The position numbers and the translations under genes are program-made. The notes below the pieces were generated by a model. The model was given only the letters and a program-made list of their open reading frames with translations. It did no database searches and had not been told where the DNA came from. 64,000 nt of DNA from NCBI GenBank assembly GCA_905234845.1, contig CAJOIW010000009.1, forward strand, positions 1 through 64,000, given 5' to 3'. This DNA is from an uncultured Prevotella sp. GTDB lineage: Bacteria > Bacteroidota > Bacteroidia > Bacteroidales > Bacteroidaceae. Shown here one piece after another: positions 49,504-59,514 of the stretch (the first letter of the stretch is position 1; the number at the start of each line of letters is the position of its first letter).

Positions 49504-52500
49504 TTATTTCACCACAACCTTTTTGCCACCGATGACGTAAACGCCCTTGCGGAGAGTCTTCACGTTGGTGCCGAGGTACTGGCCGTTGATGGTGTAAACC
49601 TTCTGGTTTGCAGTCTCGATGATGTCACCGTTGATGCCGATGATACCTGTCGGATCGCCGTCGATAGTGAAGGTTGCATCCTTAGCGGCACCACCTGCCT
49701 GTGCGGGGAAGAAGGCGCGGAAGGCCTTGATCTGTCCAGTAGAAGTGACGGTCTTCAGCGTGTTGCCTGCGGCTACGAGCTTGTCGCCTACAGCAACAGA
49801 TTGCGGGTTGTAAGATCCAACGAAGTAAGTGTCAGTAGAGAAAATGTCATTGGTGAGTGCCTTGCCTGTAAAGGTCATAGGAGCAGTCACGGCCTTGGTA
49901 GGCTTCACAAGGAAGGGCCAGCCTTCGCTGATCATATTGCCACCGTCTTCGAAAGCGTAGTTATTGGTCGCTGAATCATAGCCGTTAGCCTTCAGCGTAG
50001 CAGTCTGTGTACCCTCACCGAAGAATGCGGTCACCTCAGCTGCGGTCATCTCGAACGGCAGGATCAAGGTATTCCATGTGTTAGCTGCCAGCGTGCGATT
50101 GATGGAGATATTGGCATCGGTGTGAGCATAGAACTGATGATGGCCGAAGGTCTCATCAAGCGTGTAGTTCTTATGAAGTACAGGATGCTTGCTGTTGAGA
50201 TCCTGATGCCATAGGAGGTTGTTGAGGGCTACTACCAGCTGTCCGCTTTCAATAAACTCATCATTGAGTTTACGATTACCTGAGAAAGCATCACCCCAAG
50301 TACCGTTGTTGGTACCCCAGTCGCCCGTACCGTAGTCGTAGCAGTTGGTCAGGTCAATGCTCCATCCACGCGAGAACTGATTACCCTCCTGGAAGCCATA
50401 AGTATCCTCAGATGTCGGATATTTCACAATGCTGTAGCAATTGACCACCTTAGCTTTCGGCATCCAGCCAGAGAAGCTACCACCATCCCATCCGCTGCGG
50501 ATAACACCAACGTTGTAGCAGTTGGTGAGGTTGGGAATCACGTCGTCATTATATTTGCAGCCGATGAAGCCTGCGCCGTTGGCACCAGTGGTGGTGACGC
50601 TGGCCTCGTTGCCGCAGTTCTCGATATAGAGGTTGCCCGATGTACCGCGCACGGCACCGATAAATGCGCCGAGTGCGCCTGTTCCGGTGAATGAGCAAGA
50701 AGCATCCATTGTCAAGTTCTTGATGACAGCACCGACTGAGGCAGCATTCACGAAGCCTGCATTAGCATAATCGGCAGTGAATGCGAGGTTCTTAATGACG
50801 TTGAACTGTCCGTCAATTTCACCAACAAAGCGCTTGTCGTCTGCATCCGAGCCAAAGCCTCCGAATGTCTCGTTGCTCATGTCAATGTCGTTCATCAGTT
50901 TCACTTCAATGGCTGTGTTGTCTTGCGAAGCAGCAGCCGTCCAACGGAGCTGACGAGCAGTTGTCACTTCATACTTGCCGTTTACGGCTGTCATATATGT
51001 GGGATCGTAAGCATTGCAAACAATACCATCGTGTGCATTGTCACAGAAGCCGTCTGTATAATGGTGAGCATCCTGAACAGGTGCGGCCTCAGTATTCACA
51101 AACGTCACGTCGCCTTTCATTGCACCGTCGCAATAGAGCGATCCTTGGGTATAGACTACTGCGCCAGTCTTTGCAATAGGAAGCGGATCGGCATCGGTGC
51201 CGATGAGCTGATGCCAAGGTGTGCCGCCACTGACAGAACTGTTGAGCAGGTAGGCAACCTCACCGCTTGCAACTTGGGCAGCGGTTACCTGAGTGCCCTG
51301 GGGATGGCTGTTCAGATTGCCAAGTTCTACGAAGTAGCTGTCTGTGGGATCGGTATTGCGTACAAAGGGGTCGCCACCGGCATTGCCTACGCTAATGGTT
51401 GCATGTAGCAGACAGTGCTGTATCTTCACATTTGCACCACCGTTGGCATAACCAAGAATACCACCGTTACCGATAGCATTAGGAGCATTGATCACACCGA
51501 GGAAAGCACAGTTGCGAATGATTCCGTTATCGTGCATGTAGGCACCGATACCGCCAAAAGTAGCATCGCCAGCGCCACTACGGTTATATGTTACATAGCT
51601 GACGCAATTCTCGACAACTGATGCACCGCGTGAACCTGCGAAGATACCACCCGAGCAGTCCTGGGTGTTGCTGATAGTACCATCTACAATGAGGTTCTTA
51701 ATGGTTGCGTTCTGAATATAGCGGAAGAGTCCCGAGTTTTTCTGGTTGGCATCATATTTCACCGTCACCTTATGGCCTTGACCGTCGAAGATACCTTTGA
51801 AGGGATTGCCGTCTGCCGGACCAATCATCTCGTTGTTATTATAAAGAGTTGAGAAGTCGACGTCGGCGGTAAGCTTACCGTTTACGGTATTGTCAATCTG
51901 TGCTACATACTCAGCAAACCAGTTGAGTTGCTTCTCATCGGCAATCTCATAATAGCCGTTTACAGCTGTGAGGAAGTCGGTCTGTATAATATCACATACC
52001 GTACAGAAACCCCATTCTCCATACTGGTGAGCATCACGGTTGGCACCTTCAGTGTTTGAGTAGGTGACAGTTGCGCCACTTTTGGGAGAGCCGTCGCAAT
52101 TCTGCTCACCATTAGCATAGACAAGGCCGTGCGTGCCAATAAGTGTAGGATGAGTATCCTTGTTGTCACCTTCGAGGGTCTGACGCCATAAGCCTGCATC
52201 GGTGTTTCCGTTGAGCTGATAGGCGAAAGCGCCAGATGTGAGTGCGTCGGCAGCAATAAGCGTTGCGTTCTGATAATTGTTCTGGCTGTTATAGATGCCT
52301 GTCCAAGTGTTCAGGCCAGAACTGTTACGGTAAAGGTAGTTTGTCCCATCACCACCATTTTCAATGACACCAGTGTTCCAGAAGTTAGATACCTTCACAC
52401 TACCATGGCCACCAAACCAACCCGTAATGATGGCACTGTCCCAGCCACCATACACGTTACCCGTGTTGTAGCAGTTGGTGATTTGCGTGGCAGGTCCTCC

Positions 52501-53019
52501 ATTAAAGACGACACCCATGATGGCACCAGCATTTTCTTTAGAGCTTTTCACATAACCTTCGTTACCAACGTTATCCAAATAGAGCCAACCACTGCCATCG
52601 ACAGCACCAATGATACCACCCACGCGAGCTTTGCCCATAATAACGTTGTGAGGGCCTGCCACAAGGTTACGAATCTTGGTGTTTTGTCCGTTGACACGGC
52701 CGAAGATACCCTGATCATCAAATACATCATAATTAGCTGACGTGTCAAGATAATCAATAACATGTCCTTGACCATCGAACTCACCATTAAACACATGGCC
52801 TTCGCCACCAATGGGAGTCCATGACTTACCCGTCATGTTAATGTCAGCGGTAAGCACAGCCTTCGCCGTTAGTTCACCATCATTTACAATTCCAGCAAAC
52901 TCAATCAGTTCGTCGGCTGTACCAATTTGGTACACGCCATCTACCTTGCTGAGTGCCCATGCACTGCTGCCTCCTAACATGATGAAGGAGAACAGCAAAA
53001 AGAATAGATTTTTCTTCAT
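49504..53019 (-). CDS. Giant secreted repeat protein, collinear with the 44417..49015 product but without GH43
   Basis: Signal peptide; YQIGTADELIEFAGIVNDGELTAKAVLTADINMTGKSWTPIGGEG...; tail VYTINGQYLGTNVKTLRKGVYVIGGKKVVVK. Confidence 0.85.
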   Translation of the reverse strand: MKKNLFFLLFSFIMLGGSSAWALSKVDGVYQIGTADELIEFAGIVNDGELTAKAVLTADINMTGKSWTPIGGEGHVFNGEFDGQGHVIDYLDTSANYDVFDDQGIFGRVNGQNTKIRNLVAGPHNVIMGKARVGGIIGAVDGSGWLYLDNVGNEGYVKSSKENAGAIMGVVFNGGPATQITNCYNTGNVYGGWDSAIITGWFGGHGSVKVSNFWNTGVIENGGDGTNYLYRNSSGLNTWTGIYNSQNNYQNATLIAADALTSGAFAYQLNGNTDAGLWRQTLEGDNKDTHPTLIGTHGLVYANGEQNCDGSPKSGATVTYSNTEGANRDAHQYGEWGFCTVCDIIQTDFLTAVNGYYEIADEKQLNWFAEYVAQIDNTVNGKLTADVDFSTLYNNNEMIGPADGNPFKGIFDGQGHKVTVKYDANQKNSGLFRYIQNATIKNLIVDGTISNTQDCSGGIFAGSRGASVVENCVSYVTYNRSGAGDATFGGIGAYMHDNGIIRNCAFLGVINAPNAIGNGGILGYANGGANVKIQHCLLHATISVGNAGGDPFVRNTDPTDSYFVELGNLNSHPQGTQVTAAQVASGEVAYLLNSSVSGGTPWHQLIGTDADPLPIAKTGAVVYTQGSLYCDGAMKGDVTFVNTEAAPVQDAHHYTDGFCDNAHDGIVCNAYDPTYMTAVNGKYEVTTARQLRWTAAASQDNTAIEVKLMNDIDMSNETFGGFGSDADDKRFVGEIDGQFNVIKNLAFTADYANAGFVNAASVGAVIKNLTMDASCSFTGTGALGAFIGAVRGTSGNLYIENCGNEASVTTTGANGAGFIGCKYNDDVIPNLTNCYNVGVIRSGWDGGSFSGWMPKAKVVNCYSIVKYPTSEDTYGFQEGNQFSRGWSIDLTNCYDYGTGDWGTNNGTWGDAFSGNRKLNDEFIESGQLVVALNNLLWHQDLNSKHPVLHKNYTLDETFGHHQFYAHTDANISINRTLAANTWNTLILPFEMTAAEVTAFFGEGTQTATLKANGYDSATNNYAFEDGGNMISEGWPFLVKPTKAVTAPMTFTGKALTNDIFSTDTYFVGSYNPQSVAVGDKLVAAGNTLKTVTSTGQIKAFRAFFPAQAGGAAKDATFTIDGDPTGIIGINGDIIETANQKVYTINGQYLGTNVKTLRKGVYVIGGKKVVVK

Positions 53020-53453
53020 ACGTTAAAAATTTTAGTTATTAATTTGAGTTTATTTTCTTTTTCTTTTAAAATGCGCTGCAAAATTACGAATTTCTACCTT
53101 ATATATAAAATAAAAATATATAAATATAACAAGAAAAATGTCAAACGTTTGCGCAAAATCTTGTCTTACAGTGATTTACATTCAACAAGAATGTAGGAAA
53201 GTATAATTGAAATATGAGAATGTAAACGTGGCGCGCCACACTTTTCTCGCTGATATTCCCCTTCGTAGTCTTCCTCTATATTCTATCCGTTCCAAATGAA
53301 AAAAATCACGATGAAATGGGAGTTTTTTGTTTCGACAAAAAAAACTGAGAGTCGGGTGATGACCTAATGAAAAGTGAAAATAAAAATAAAGAGGGATAAG
53401 TAATGAAACTCTCAACGCTGAACTTTCATGAGGCGGAAGCTAAGGGTTCACAA

Positions 53454-53542
53454 AGTAATAGTATATATTTTACTCGGTAATATATATACTTTTACTGAGT
53501 AATATATATACTTTTACTCGGTAATATATATACTATTACTTG
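53454..53542 (+). repeat. AT-rich 22-bp tandem palindromic array, copy C (4 units, the first degenerate)
   Basis: GTAAT... units starting at 53455, 53477, 53499 and 53521. Confidence 0.88.
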
Positions 53543-53752
53543 ATGAAAGACGGTCTTTCGGATGATAAAGGCTATTCTTTGGGTTTATCGTTCGGTATCA
53601 ATGACTCTAACGAGTTGTTTACACCACATATCGTATTAAAAAGGAACAGAAATATATAAGAATTGAACAAAAACACAGTTTTTTATGAGAAAAAACACGA
53701 TGAATATCTGTTTTTTTCGTAATTTTGCAGGGTAATCAAATATAATTATAAG

Positions 53753-55828
53753 ATGAGAAAGAGAAGTTTCCAGAGTCTTATTCTGTTAGCATTGTGTGTG
53801 ACGGTAACCTCCTGTTTTCGTATTTCGCTCATTTTGCAGCCACATGAGGCGAAGACTAACAGCGTGTTCAGCGGAAAGGTGGTGGTGAAGACCGACGGTG
53901 GCCAAAGTGAACAGAGAAATGTCTACGGACTGTTCGGCATCTGTGTGCCTACGGGCTGGGAGACCGAGGGCGACATCGTCATGACGCAGGTTCCCATGAG
54001 CACGACGACCCTCAGCGGGGACTATAAGAATACCATTACGCGAAGGATGAAGGCGAGCAAGCCCTATACCGACCTGCTCAACCGCGATTATCCCAAGGCC
54101 GGCTACACCTGGTTGGGATATGTCACTGTCAGATCCTTTGAGACTATTGTCGACTCTGCGAGAGTAGAAATGGATAGCGTCTATGTAGAATATAAAATCA
54201 AGACCAACGACAAGACAGGCACGTTCTATCTCGACTATATGACGGGACACATCAAACAAAGTGAGCTGTCTACTATTGGCAAGAAGCAAAATGGTGATGT
54301 CACGAGTGCTGCATCGTTCCAGGATGACAATATCGGCAATGCCACTTTCACAGATACGCGCATCACGGTGAGCCGTCCCAACCAGACCACCGAGGAGGCG
54401 GCTACTATCTATCCCGAGACCCAGCAGAAATGGAACCTCTTATTGATGGATGAGAGTACCCGTCCAGGCGGTCCGCGCGCCTATAAGGACAAAAAGTATA
54501 ATCTGCTGTTCACCCGCACACGGGGGTGGAACGGCGGCGATGGTGTCTTTACGGTTGCACTGCCTAACGGTGACGTGTTCTGGACATTCAACGACAGTTT
54601 CTACGGTTCAGTAAATAGTACCAATCGTGCCCGTGGCAGCAGTAGTTTCCCGCGCAACAGCATCATGGTGCAGAAATTTGTGAACGGAACTTTGGGTGAG
54701 ACATCGCGCAACTTCACGTGGCTGGCCGACTATGTGAACTGGACTAACTCTTCGCAAGACCGCTACTTCCACTGCCGCACCCACCTGCGCCATCCCGACG
54801 GTGAACTGTCGGACGCACAGATTGCCGCAGGCGACATCGACCAGACGATGGTCTATTGGTCGGGCGACGGCACGATTGTCGACGGTAAGCTGCAAGTGCT
54901 GTGGTTCGGCACGCAGAGTCAGGAATTGCGTGCGACAGGTACCACCATCGCCACCTATAGCCTCGAGGGGAATATTCCTAAGGACTACTACCTCAAGAAT
55001 CTGGCCGACTACCTGCCCCACAAAGGCGACTACCTTTATTTGGAGAAGGTTACTCATCAGATTAACGATAACGAGGTATCGTACGGATCCACCTTGTGGG
55101 AAGACGAGGACGGACATCTCTACCTCTATGCCTGCGACGGCTACCATCCCATCGTCGCCCGTACCGAACACCACGACCTCTACAGCAAGTGGACTTACTA
55201 CGTGAAGGATACTAACGGCAACTTCAAATGGCAGGAGAAATACCCGACAAAGGAGGAGATGGGGCGCTCCACCATCATGTCCACAACCGACTATGCCGGC
55301 AGTCTGCCGTGGGTTTTCAAGGAGGGCGACTGGTACTACATGACCATGCAGGCTCCCTATTTCAGCCGTCAGGTCTATATCTACCGCGCTAAGACACCTT
55401 ATGGGCCGTTTGATGAGCGGAGACCACTCTTCCTTCTACCAGACCATATCGACAAGAAAGGCAGTCAGAAATATCGTTGGCTGTACATGGTGAACCTGCA
55501 TCAGCCCCTCTCACGCGAGGGTGAGCTGGTGTTCACTACCAACACTGACCCCGATGAGTTCTGGATGAACTTCAACGACGAAGGCTCTGCCGACTACTAC
55601 CGTCCGTACTTCTACCGTGTGTTTAACTGGAAGAGTGTTTATGCCGACGAAGATGAGCCGACAGGAATCAAATCAGTTCATAATTCTGAGTCCATTGTTC
55701 ATAGTGACACTGCGGTCTACGACTTGCAGGGCCGCAAAGTCGCAGACAATTCTCAACTCTCAACTATCAATTCTCAATTAAAGCCTGGTATTTACATTGT
55801 AAACGGGAAAAAGATTGTGATTAAGTGA
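53753..55828 (+). CDS. DUF5005/DUF4185-like secreted protein with sorting-type tail
   Basis: Signal sequence; RTRGWNGGDGVFTVALPNGDVFWTFNDSFYGSVN; tail YDLQGRKVADNSQLSTINSQLKPGIYIVNGKKIVIK. Confidence 0.7.
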   Translation: MRKRSFQSLILLALCVTVTSCFRISLILQPHEAKTNSVFSGKVVVKTDGGQSEQRNVYGLFGICVPTGWETEGDIVMTQVPMSTTTLSGDYKNTITRRMKASKPYTDLLNRDYPKAGYTWLGYVTVRSFETIVDSARVEMDSVYVEYKIKTNDKTGTFYLDYMTGHIKQSELSTIGKKQNGDVTSAASFQDDNIGNATFTDTRITVSRPNQTTEEAATIYPETQQKWNLLLMDESTRPGGPRAYKDKKYNLLFTRTRGWNGGDGVFTVALPNGDVFWTFNDSFYGSVNSTNRARGSSSFPRNSIMVQKFVNGTLGETSRNFTWLADYVNWTNSSQDRYFHCRTHLRHPDGELSDAQIAAGDIDQTMVYWSGDGTIVDGKLQVLWFGTQSQELRATGTTIATYSLEGNIPKDYYLKNLADYLPHKGDYLYLEKVTHQINDNEVSYGSTLWEDEDGHLYLYACDGYHPIVARTEHHDLYSKWTYYVKDTNGNFKWQEKYPTKEEMGRSTIMSTTDYAGSLPWVFKEGDWYYMTMQAPYFSRQVYIYRAKTPYGPFDERRPLFLLPDHIDKKGSQKYRWLYMVNLHQPLSREGELVFTTNTDPDEFWMNFNDEGSADYYRPYFYRVFNWKSVYADEDEPTGIKSVHNSESIVHSDTAVYDLQGRKVADNSQLSTINSQLKPGIYIVNGKKIVIK

Positions 55829-55901
55829 GAAAATAAATATTTTATTTTGCACTGCCTCCGTTTTTCATTACCTTTGCATCGTAATTAGCTAAACAGATAC
55901 G

Positions 55902-58883
55902 ATGGAAAGTGGAAACATACCACAAGAATGGAGTAAGCTCTTATTGAAAGATGTGACGTTCATGAACCTCATGATGCGTCGCATCTTTAACGTGCTTATC
56001 GTGGCCAATCCCTACGATGCTTTCATGCTTGAGGACGACGGCCGTGTGGAGGAGAAGATCTACAACGAATATATGCAGCTCGGTTTGCGCTATCCGCCCA
56101 CATTCACGCAGGTAAGCACCGAGGAGGAGGCCGCTGAGGTATTGAAGACGACCAATGTCGATCTGGTCATTTGTATGCCTGGCAATGCCGACAACGACGC
56201 GTTTAGTATAGCCCGCACCATCAAGGCGCAGTTCCCCGAGATACATTGCATTGTACTCACACCCTTTGCTCATGGACTGACACGCCGCATGGAAGACGAA
56301 GACCTGTCAATCTTCGACTACGTGTTCTGCTGGCTGGGTAATACCAATCTCATTCTCTCCATCATCAAGCTCATTGAGGACAAGATGAATCTGGAGCACG
56401 ACATCAAGGAAGGCGGTGTGCAGATGATTCTTCTGGTAGAAGACAGTATCCGCTTCTATTCGTCCATCCTGCCCAATCTCTACAACTACATCCTCCTTCA
56501 GAGCCAGCGGTTTTCTACTGAGGCACTAAACCAGCACACCGCCACGCTACGTATGCGCGGACGACCAAAAGTAGTGTTGGCCCGCAGTTACGACGAGGCT
56601 ATTGATATTTACGAAAAATATAAAGATAACATCCTCGGTATTATTAGCGATACACGTTTCCCCCTCCATCGTGCCGAGAAGATTTCTGCTGAGAAAGACG
56701 CCGAGGCAGGTTTGAAGCTCTTCCGTACCATCCGCGCTGACAATGAATACGTACCGCTCATCATGGAAAGCTCGGAAAGCAGCAACCGCGAGAAGGCCGA
56801 GGCTGAAGGGTTCCTCTTCGTCGACAAAAACTCAAAGAAGATGAGTATCGACCTGCGTCACATGTTTGAAGAGCACATGGGGTTCGGCGACTTCATCTTC
56901 CGCGACCCCAAGACTCGGGCCGAGGTGATGCGCGTGAGAAACCTGAAGGAACTGCAAGACAACATCTTCAACATTCCGAGTGAGTCGCTACTCTATCACG
57001 TTGCGGGCAACCATATCAGCCGCTGGCTGTCGGCACGTGCCATCTTCCCCGTTTCCGACTTTCTGAAAAATATCACCTGGCACAAGCTGCAAGACCTTGA
57101 CGCCCACAGAAAGATTATCTTCGAGGCCATTGTGGAATACCGACACATGAAGAACATCGGCGTAGTGGCAGTGTTCGACCGCATGAAGTTCGACCGCTAT
57201 GCCCACTTTGCCCGCATCGGCGACGGATCGCTCGGGGGCAAGGGACGCGGTCTGGCGTTCCTTGACAACGTAGTGAAACGTCATCCCGAATTCAGCCGCT
57301 TCGAAAACGTCAGTGTACAGATTCCGAAGACTGTGGTGCTCTGCACCGACCTCTTCGACCAGTTCATGGAGCAGAACAATCTCTACCAGATAGCTTTGAG
57401 CGATGCGCCCGATGAGGAAATTCTTGCTCACTTCCTACGGGCACAGCTGCCCGACACGCTTATTGCCGACTTCTTTACCTTCTTCGAGGCCGTGAAGCGG
57501 CCCATCGCCATTCGCTCGTCGTCGCTCCTCGAAGATGCCCACTACCAACCATTTGCCGGTGTTTATGCCACCTATATGATACCGTGGGTCGACGACAAAT
57601 ACAAAATGCTTGAGTTGTTGGCAAAAGGCATCAAGAGTGTCTATGCCTCGGTCTACTACCGCGACTCAAAAGCCTATATGACCGCCACATCGAACGTCAT
57701 CGATCAAGAGAAGATGGCTGTTATCTTGCAGGAAGTTGTAGGCCAGCAATATGGCGACTACTACTATCCCAACATCTCCGGTGTGCTGCGTTCCATCAAC
57801 TACTACCCTGTGGGCGATGAGCAGGCTGACGAGGGTATCGCCAACTTAGCACTCGGACTGGGTAAATACATTGTCGACGGTGGACAGACCCTACGCGTGT
57901 CGCCCTATCATCCACGACAGGTATTACAGACCAGCGAGATAGAGACTGCTCTGCGCGAGACACAAACGCGTTTCTATGCTCTCGACATGAAAGACACCGA
58001 AAGCGCCTTTTCCGTCGACGATGGCTTTAATATAGCCAACCGTAAAGTGCGTGAGGCCGACCGTGAAGGCTCACTCTCAGGCATTGCCTCCACTTATGAC
58101 CCCGTAGACCAGGTTATCCGCGATGGACTCTACGAAGGAGGCCGCAAAATTGTCTCCTTTTCTGGTGTGCTCCAGCAAGGGCTCATCCCATTTCCTGAAA
58201 TCATGCAACTATCGATGCGATGCGGTGCCGAAGCCATGCGCCGCCCTGTGGAGATAGAGTTTGCCTGCAACTTGGAATCGGGGAAAGGAGCTTTTTATCT
58301 GTTGCAGATACGCCCCATTGTCGACAGCAAGCAAATGCTAGAGGAAGACGTGGCCGCCATCAGCGACGACAGTTGTCTGCTGCGCTCGCACAACTCGCTC
58401 GGCCATGGTATTGTAGACGACTTGACCGATGTGGTCTACGTCAAGACCGACGATGATTTCACCGCACAGCATAATGCCGACATCGCACGCGAGATAGAAG
58501 AGGTAAATCGCCAGTTCGTGGCGGAAGGACGCGGTTATGTGCTCATCGGTCCAGGTCGTTGGGGATCGAGCGACCCCTGGCTCGGCATTCCCGTGAAGTG
58601 GCCCCATATCGCTGGTGCACGTCTTATTGCCGAAGTGGCTCTGAAAAACTATCATGTGGACCCGTCGCAGGGAACTCACTTCTTCCAGAATCTTACCTCC
58701 TTCGGTGTAGGCTACTTCACCATTGACGCCAACACCGGACAAGGACTCTTCCGCAAAGACATACTTGACCAGATGGAAGCTGTCAGCGAGACCACCTATA
58801 CCCGTCATGTGCGCTTCGAAAAACCCCTACGCATCCTCATGGACGGCAAGCGCCAAGAAGGAGTGGCACTTCTTCCTGTTTAA
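55902..58883 (+). CDS. Receiver-like N-terminal domains fused to a PEP-synthase/PPDK-type ATP-grasp (pyruvate-phosphate-binding) domain
   Basis: MILLVEDSIRFYSSILPN, NILGIISDTRFPL; GDGSLGGKGRGLAFLDNVVKRH, PIAIRSSSLLEDAHYQPFAGVYATYM, VEIEFACN...FYLLQIRPIV. Confidence 0.85.
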   Translation: MESGNIPQEWSKLLLKDVTFMNLMMRRIFNVLIVANPYDAFMLEDDGRVEEKIYNEYMQLGLRYPPTFTQVSTEEEAAEVLKTTNVDLVICMPGNADNDAFSIARTIKAQFPEIHCIVLTPFAHGLTRRMEDEDLSIFDYVFCWLGNTNLILSIIKLIEDKMNLEHDIKEGGVQMILLVEDSIRFYSSILPNLYNYILLQSQRFSTEALNQHTATLRMRGRPKVVLARSYDEAIDIYEKYKDNILGIISDTRFPLHRAEKISAEKDAEAGLKLFRTIRADNEYVPLIMESSESSNREKAEAEGFLFVDKNSKKMSIDLRHMFEEHMGFGDFIFRDPKTRAEVMRVRNLKELQDNIFNIPSESLLYHVAGNHISRWLSARAIFPVSDFLKNITWHKLQDLDAHRKIIFEAIVEYRHMKNIGVVAVFDRMKFDRYAHFARIGDGSLGGKGRGLAFLDNVVKRHPEFSRFENVSVQIPKTVVLCTDLFDQFMEQNNLYQIALSDAPDEEILAHFLRAQLPDTLIADFFTFFEAVKRPIAIRSSSLLEDAHYQPFAGVYATYMIPWVDDKYKMLELLAKGIKSVYASVYYRDSKAYMTATSNVIDQEKMAVILQEVVGQQYGDYYYPNISGVLRSINYYPVGDEQADEGIANLALGLGKYIVDGGQTLRVSPYHPRQVLQTSEIETALRETQTRFYALDMKDTESAFSVDDGFNIANRKVREADREGSLSGIASTYDPVDQVIRDGLYEGGRKIVSFSGVLQQGLIPFPEIMQLSMRCGAEAMRRPVEIEFACNLESGKGAFYLLQIRPIVDSKQMLEEDVAAISDDSCLLRSHNSLGHGIVDDLTDVVYVKTDDDFTAQHNADIAREIEEVNRQFVAEGRGYVLIGPGRWGSSDPWLGIPVKWPHIAGARLIAEVALKNYHVDPSQGTHFFQNLTSFGVGYFTIDANTGQGLFRKDILDQMEAVSETTYTRHVRFEKPLRILMDGKRQEGVALLPV

Positions 58884-58923
58884 AGAGTAAAAACCTTCCA
58901 CGACGAAAGTGGAAAAAGAAAAA

Positions 58924-58960
58924 ACTGCGGCGCATACCCATCAACGGGAAACGCCGCAGT
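58924..58960. terminator. Hairpin between convergent genes
   Basis: ACTGCGGCG ... CGCCGCAGT. Confidence 0.7.
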
Positions 58961-58996
58961 AACGCTATATATAAACCTATTGAAGTCCAATATCTC

Positions 58997-59488
58997 CTAT
59001 TCCTCTGCTTCAAGCCCTGTCACCTCAATAGTGGCCTGCACGGTGCTACCAGTAGGTTCGAGGCTTGTAGGCTGTGACGGGTCGACAGGCGTGCCCTTCA
59101 CGTTAAGCAGAATAGTATAGGTTTCTGCCTCTTCCAAATTGGCCTGCTCAAGGTAAGCCTTAATCTGGGTATATAGAATCTCCATAGAGAGCACATTAAG
59201 CTCACCTGCTGTCACAGTATTCGTGAGCGGCATGGTGACGTCGTTCTCGTTGTTAGAGAGGAATACACTGTAAATAGCGTTCTTTACATCTATCCAACGA
59301 AGCGTAAATGAGGTTTGCTCTGCATCGGAGAGGTCGACCGTATACTCATTACTCTCAAGCAACATTTTCGGAGGAACAGGAACACCAGCTCCGTCCTCGT
59401 CAACGCAAGAGGTAAATAGTGATAAGGAAAAGGTGACAAGTGCTGCCATTGACAGCATTTTTATCATCGATTTGCGAATTGTATTCAT
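58997..59488 (-). CDS. SusE-like lipoprotein
   Basis: Lipobox LFTSCVDED; SusE-type N-terminal domain pattern; downstream of susD. Confidence 0.65.
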   Translation of the reverse strand: MNTIRKSMIKMLSMAALVTFSLSLFTSCVDEDGAGVPVPPKMLLESNEYTVDLSDAEQTSFTLRWIDVKNAIYSVFLSNNENDVTMPLTNTVTAGELNVLSMEILYTQIKAYLEQANLEEAETYTILLNVKGTPVDPSQPTSLEPTGSTVQATIEVTGLEAEE

Positions 59489-59514
59489 AGTTTTAAACTT
59501 TAAATTCTAAACTT

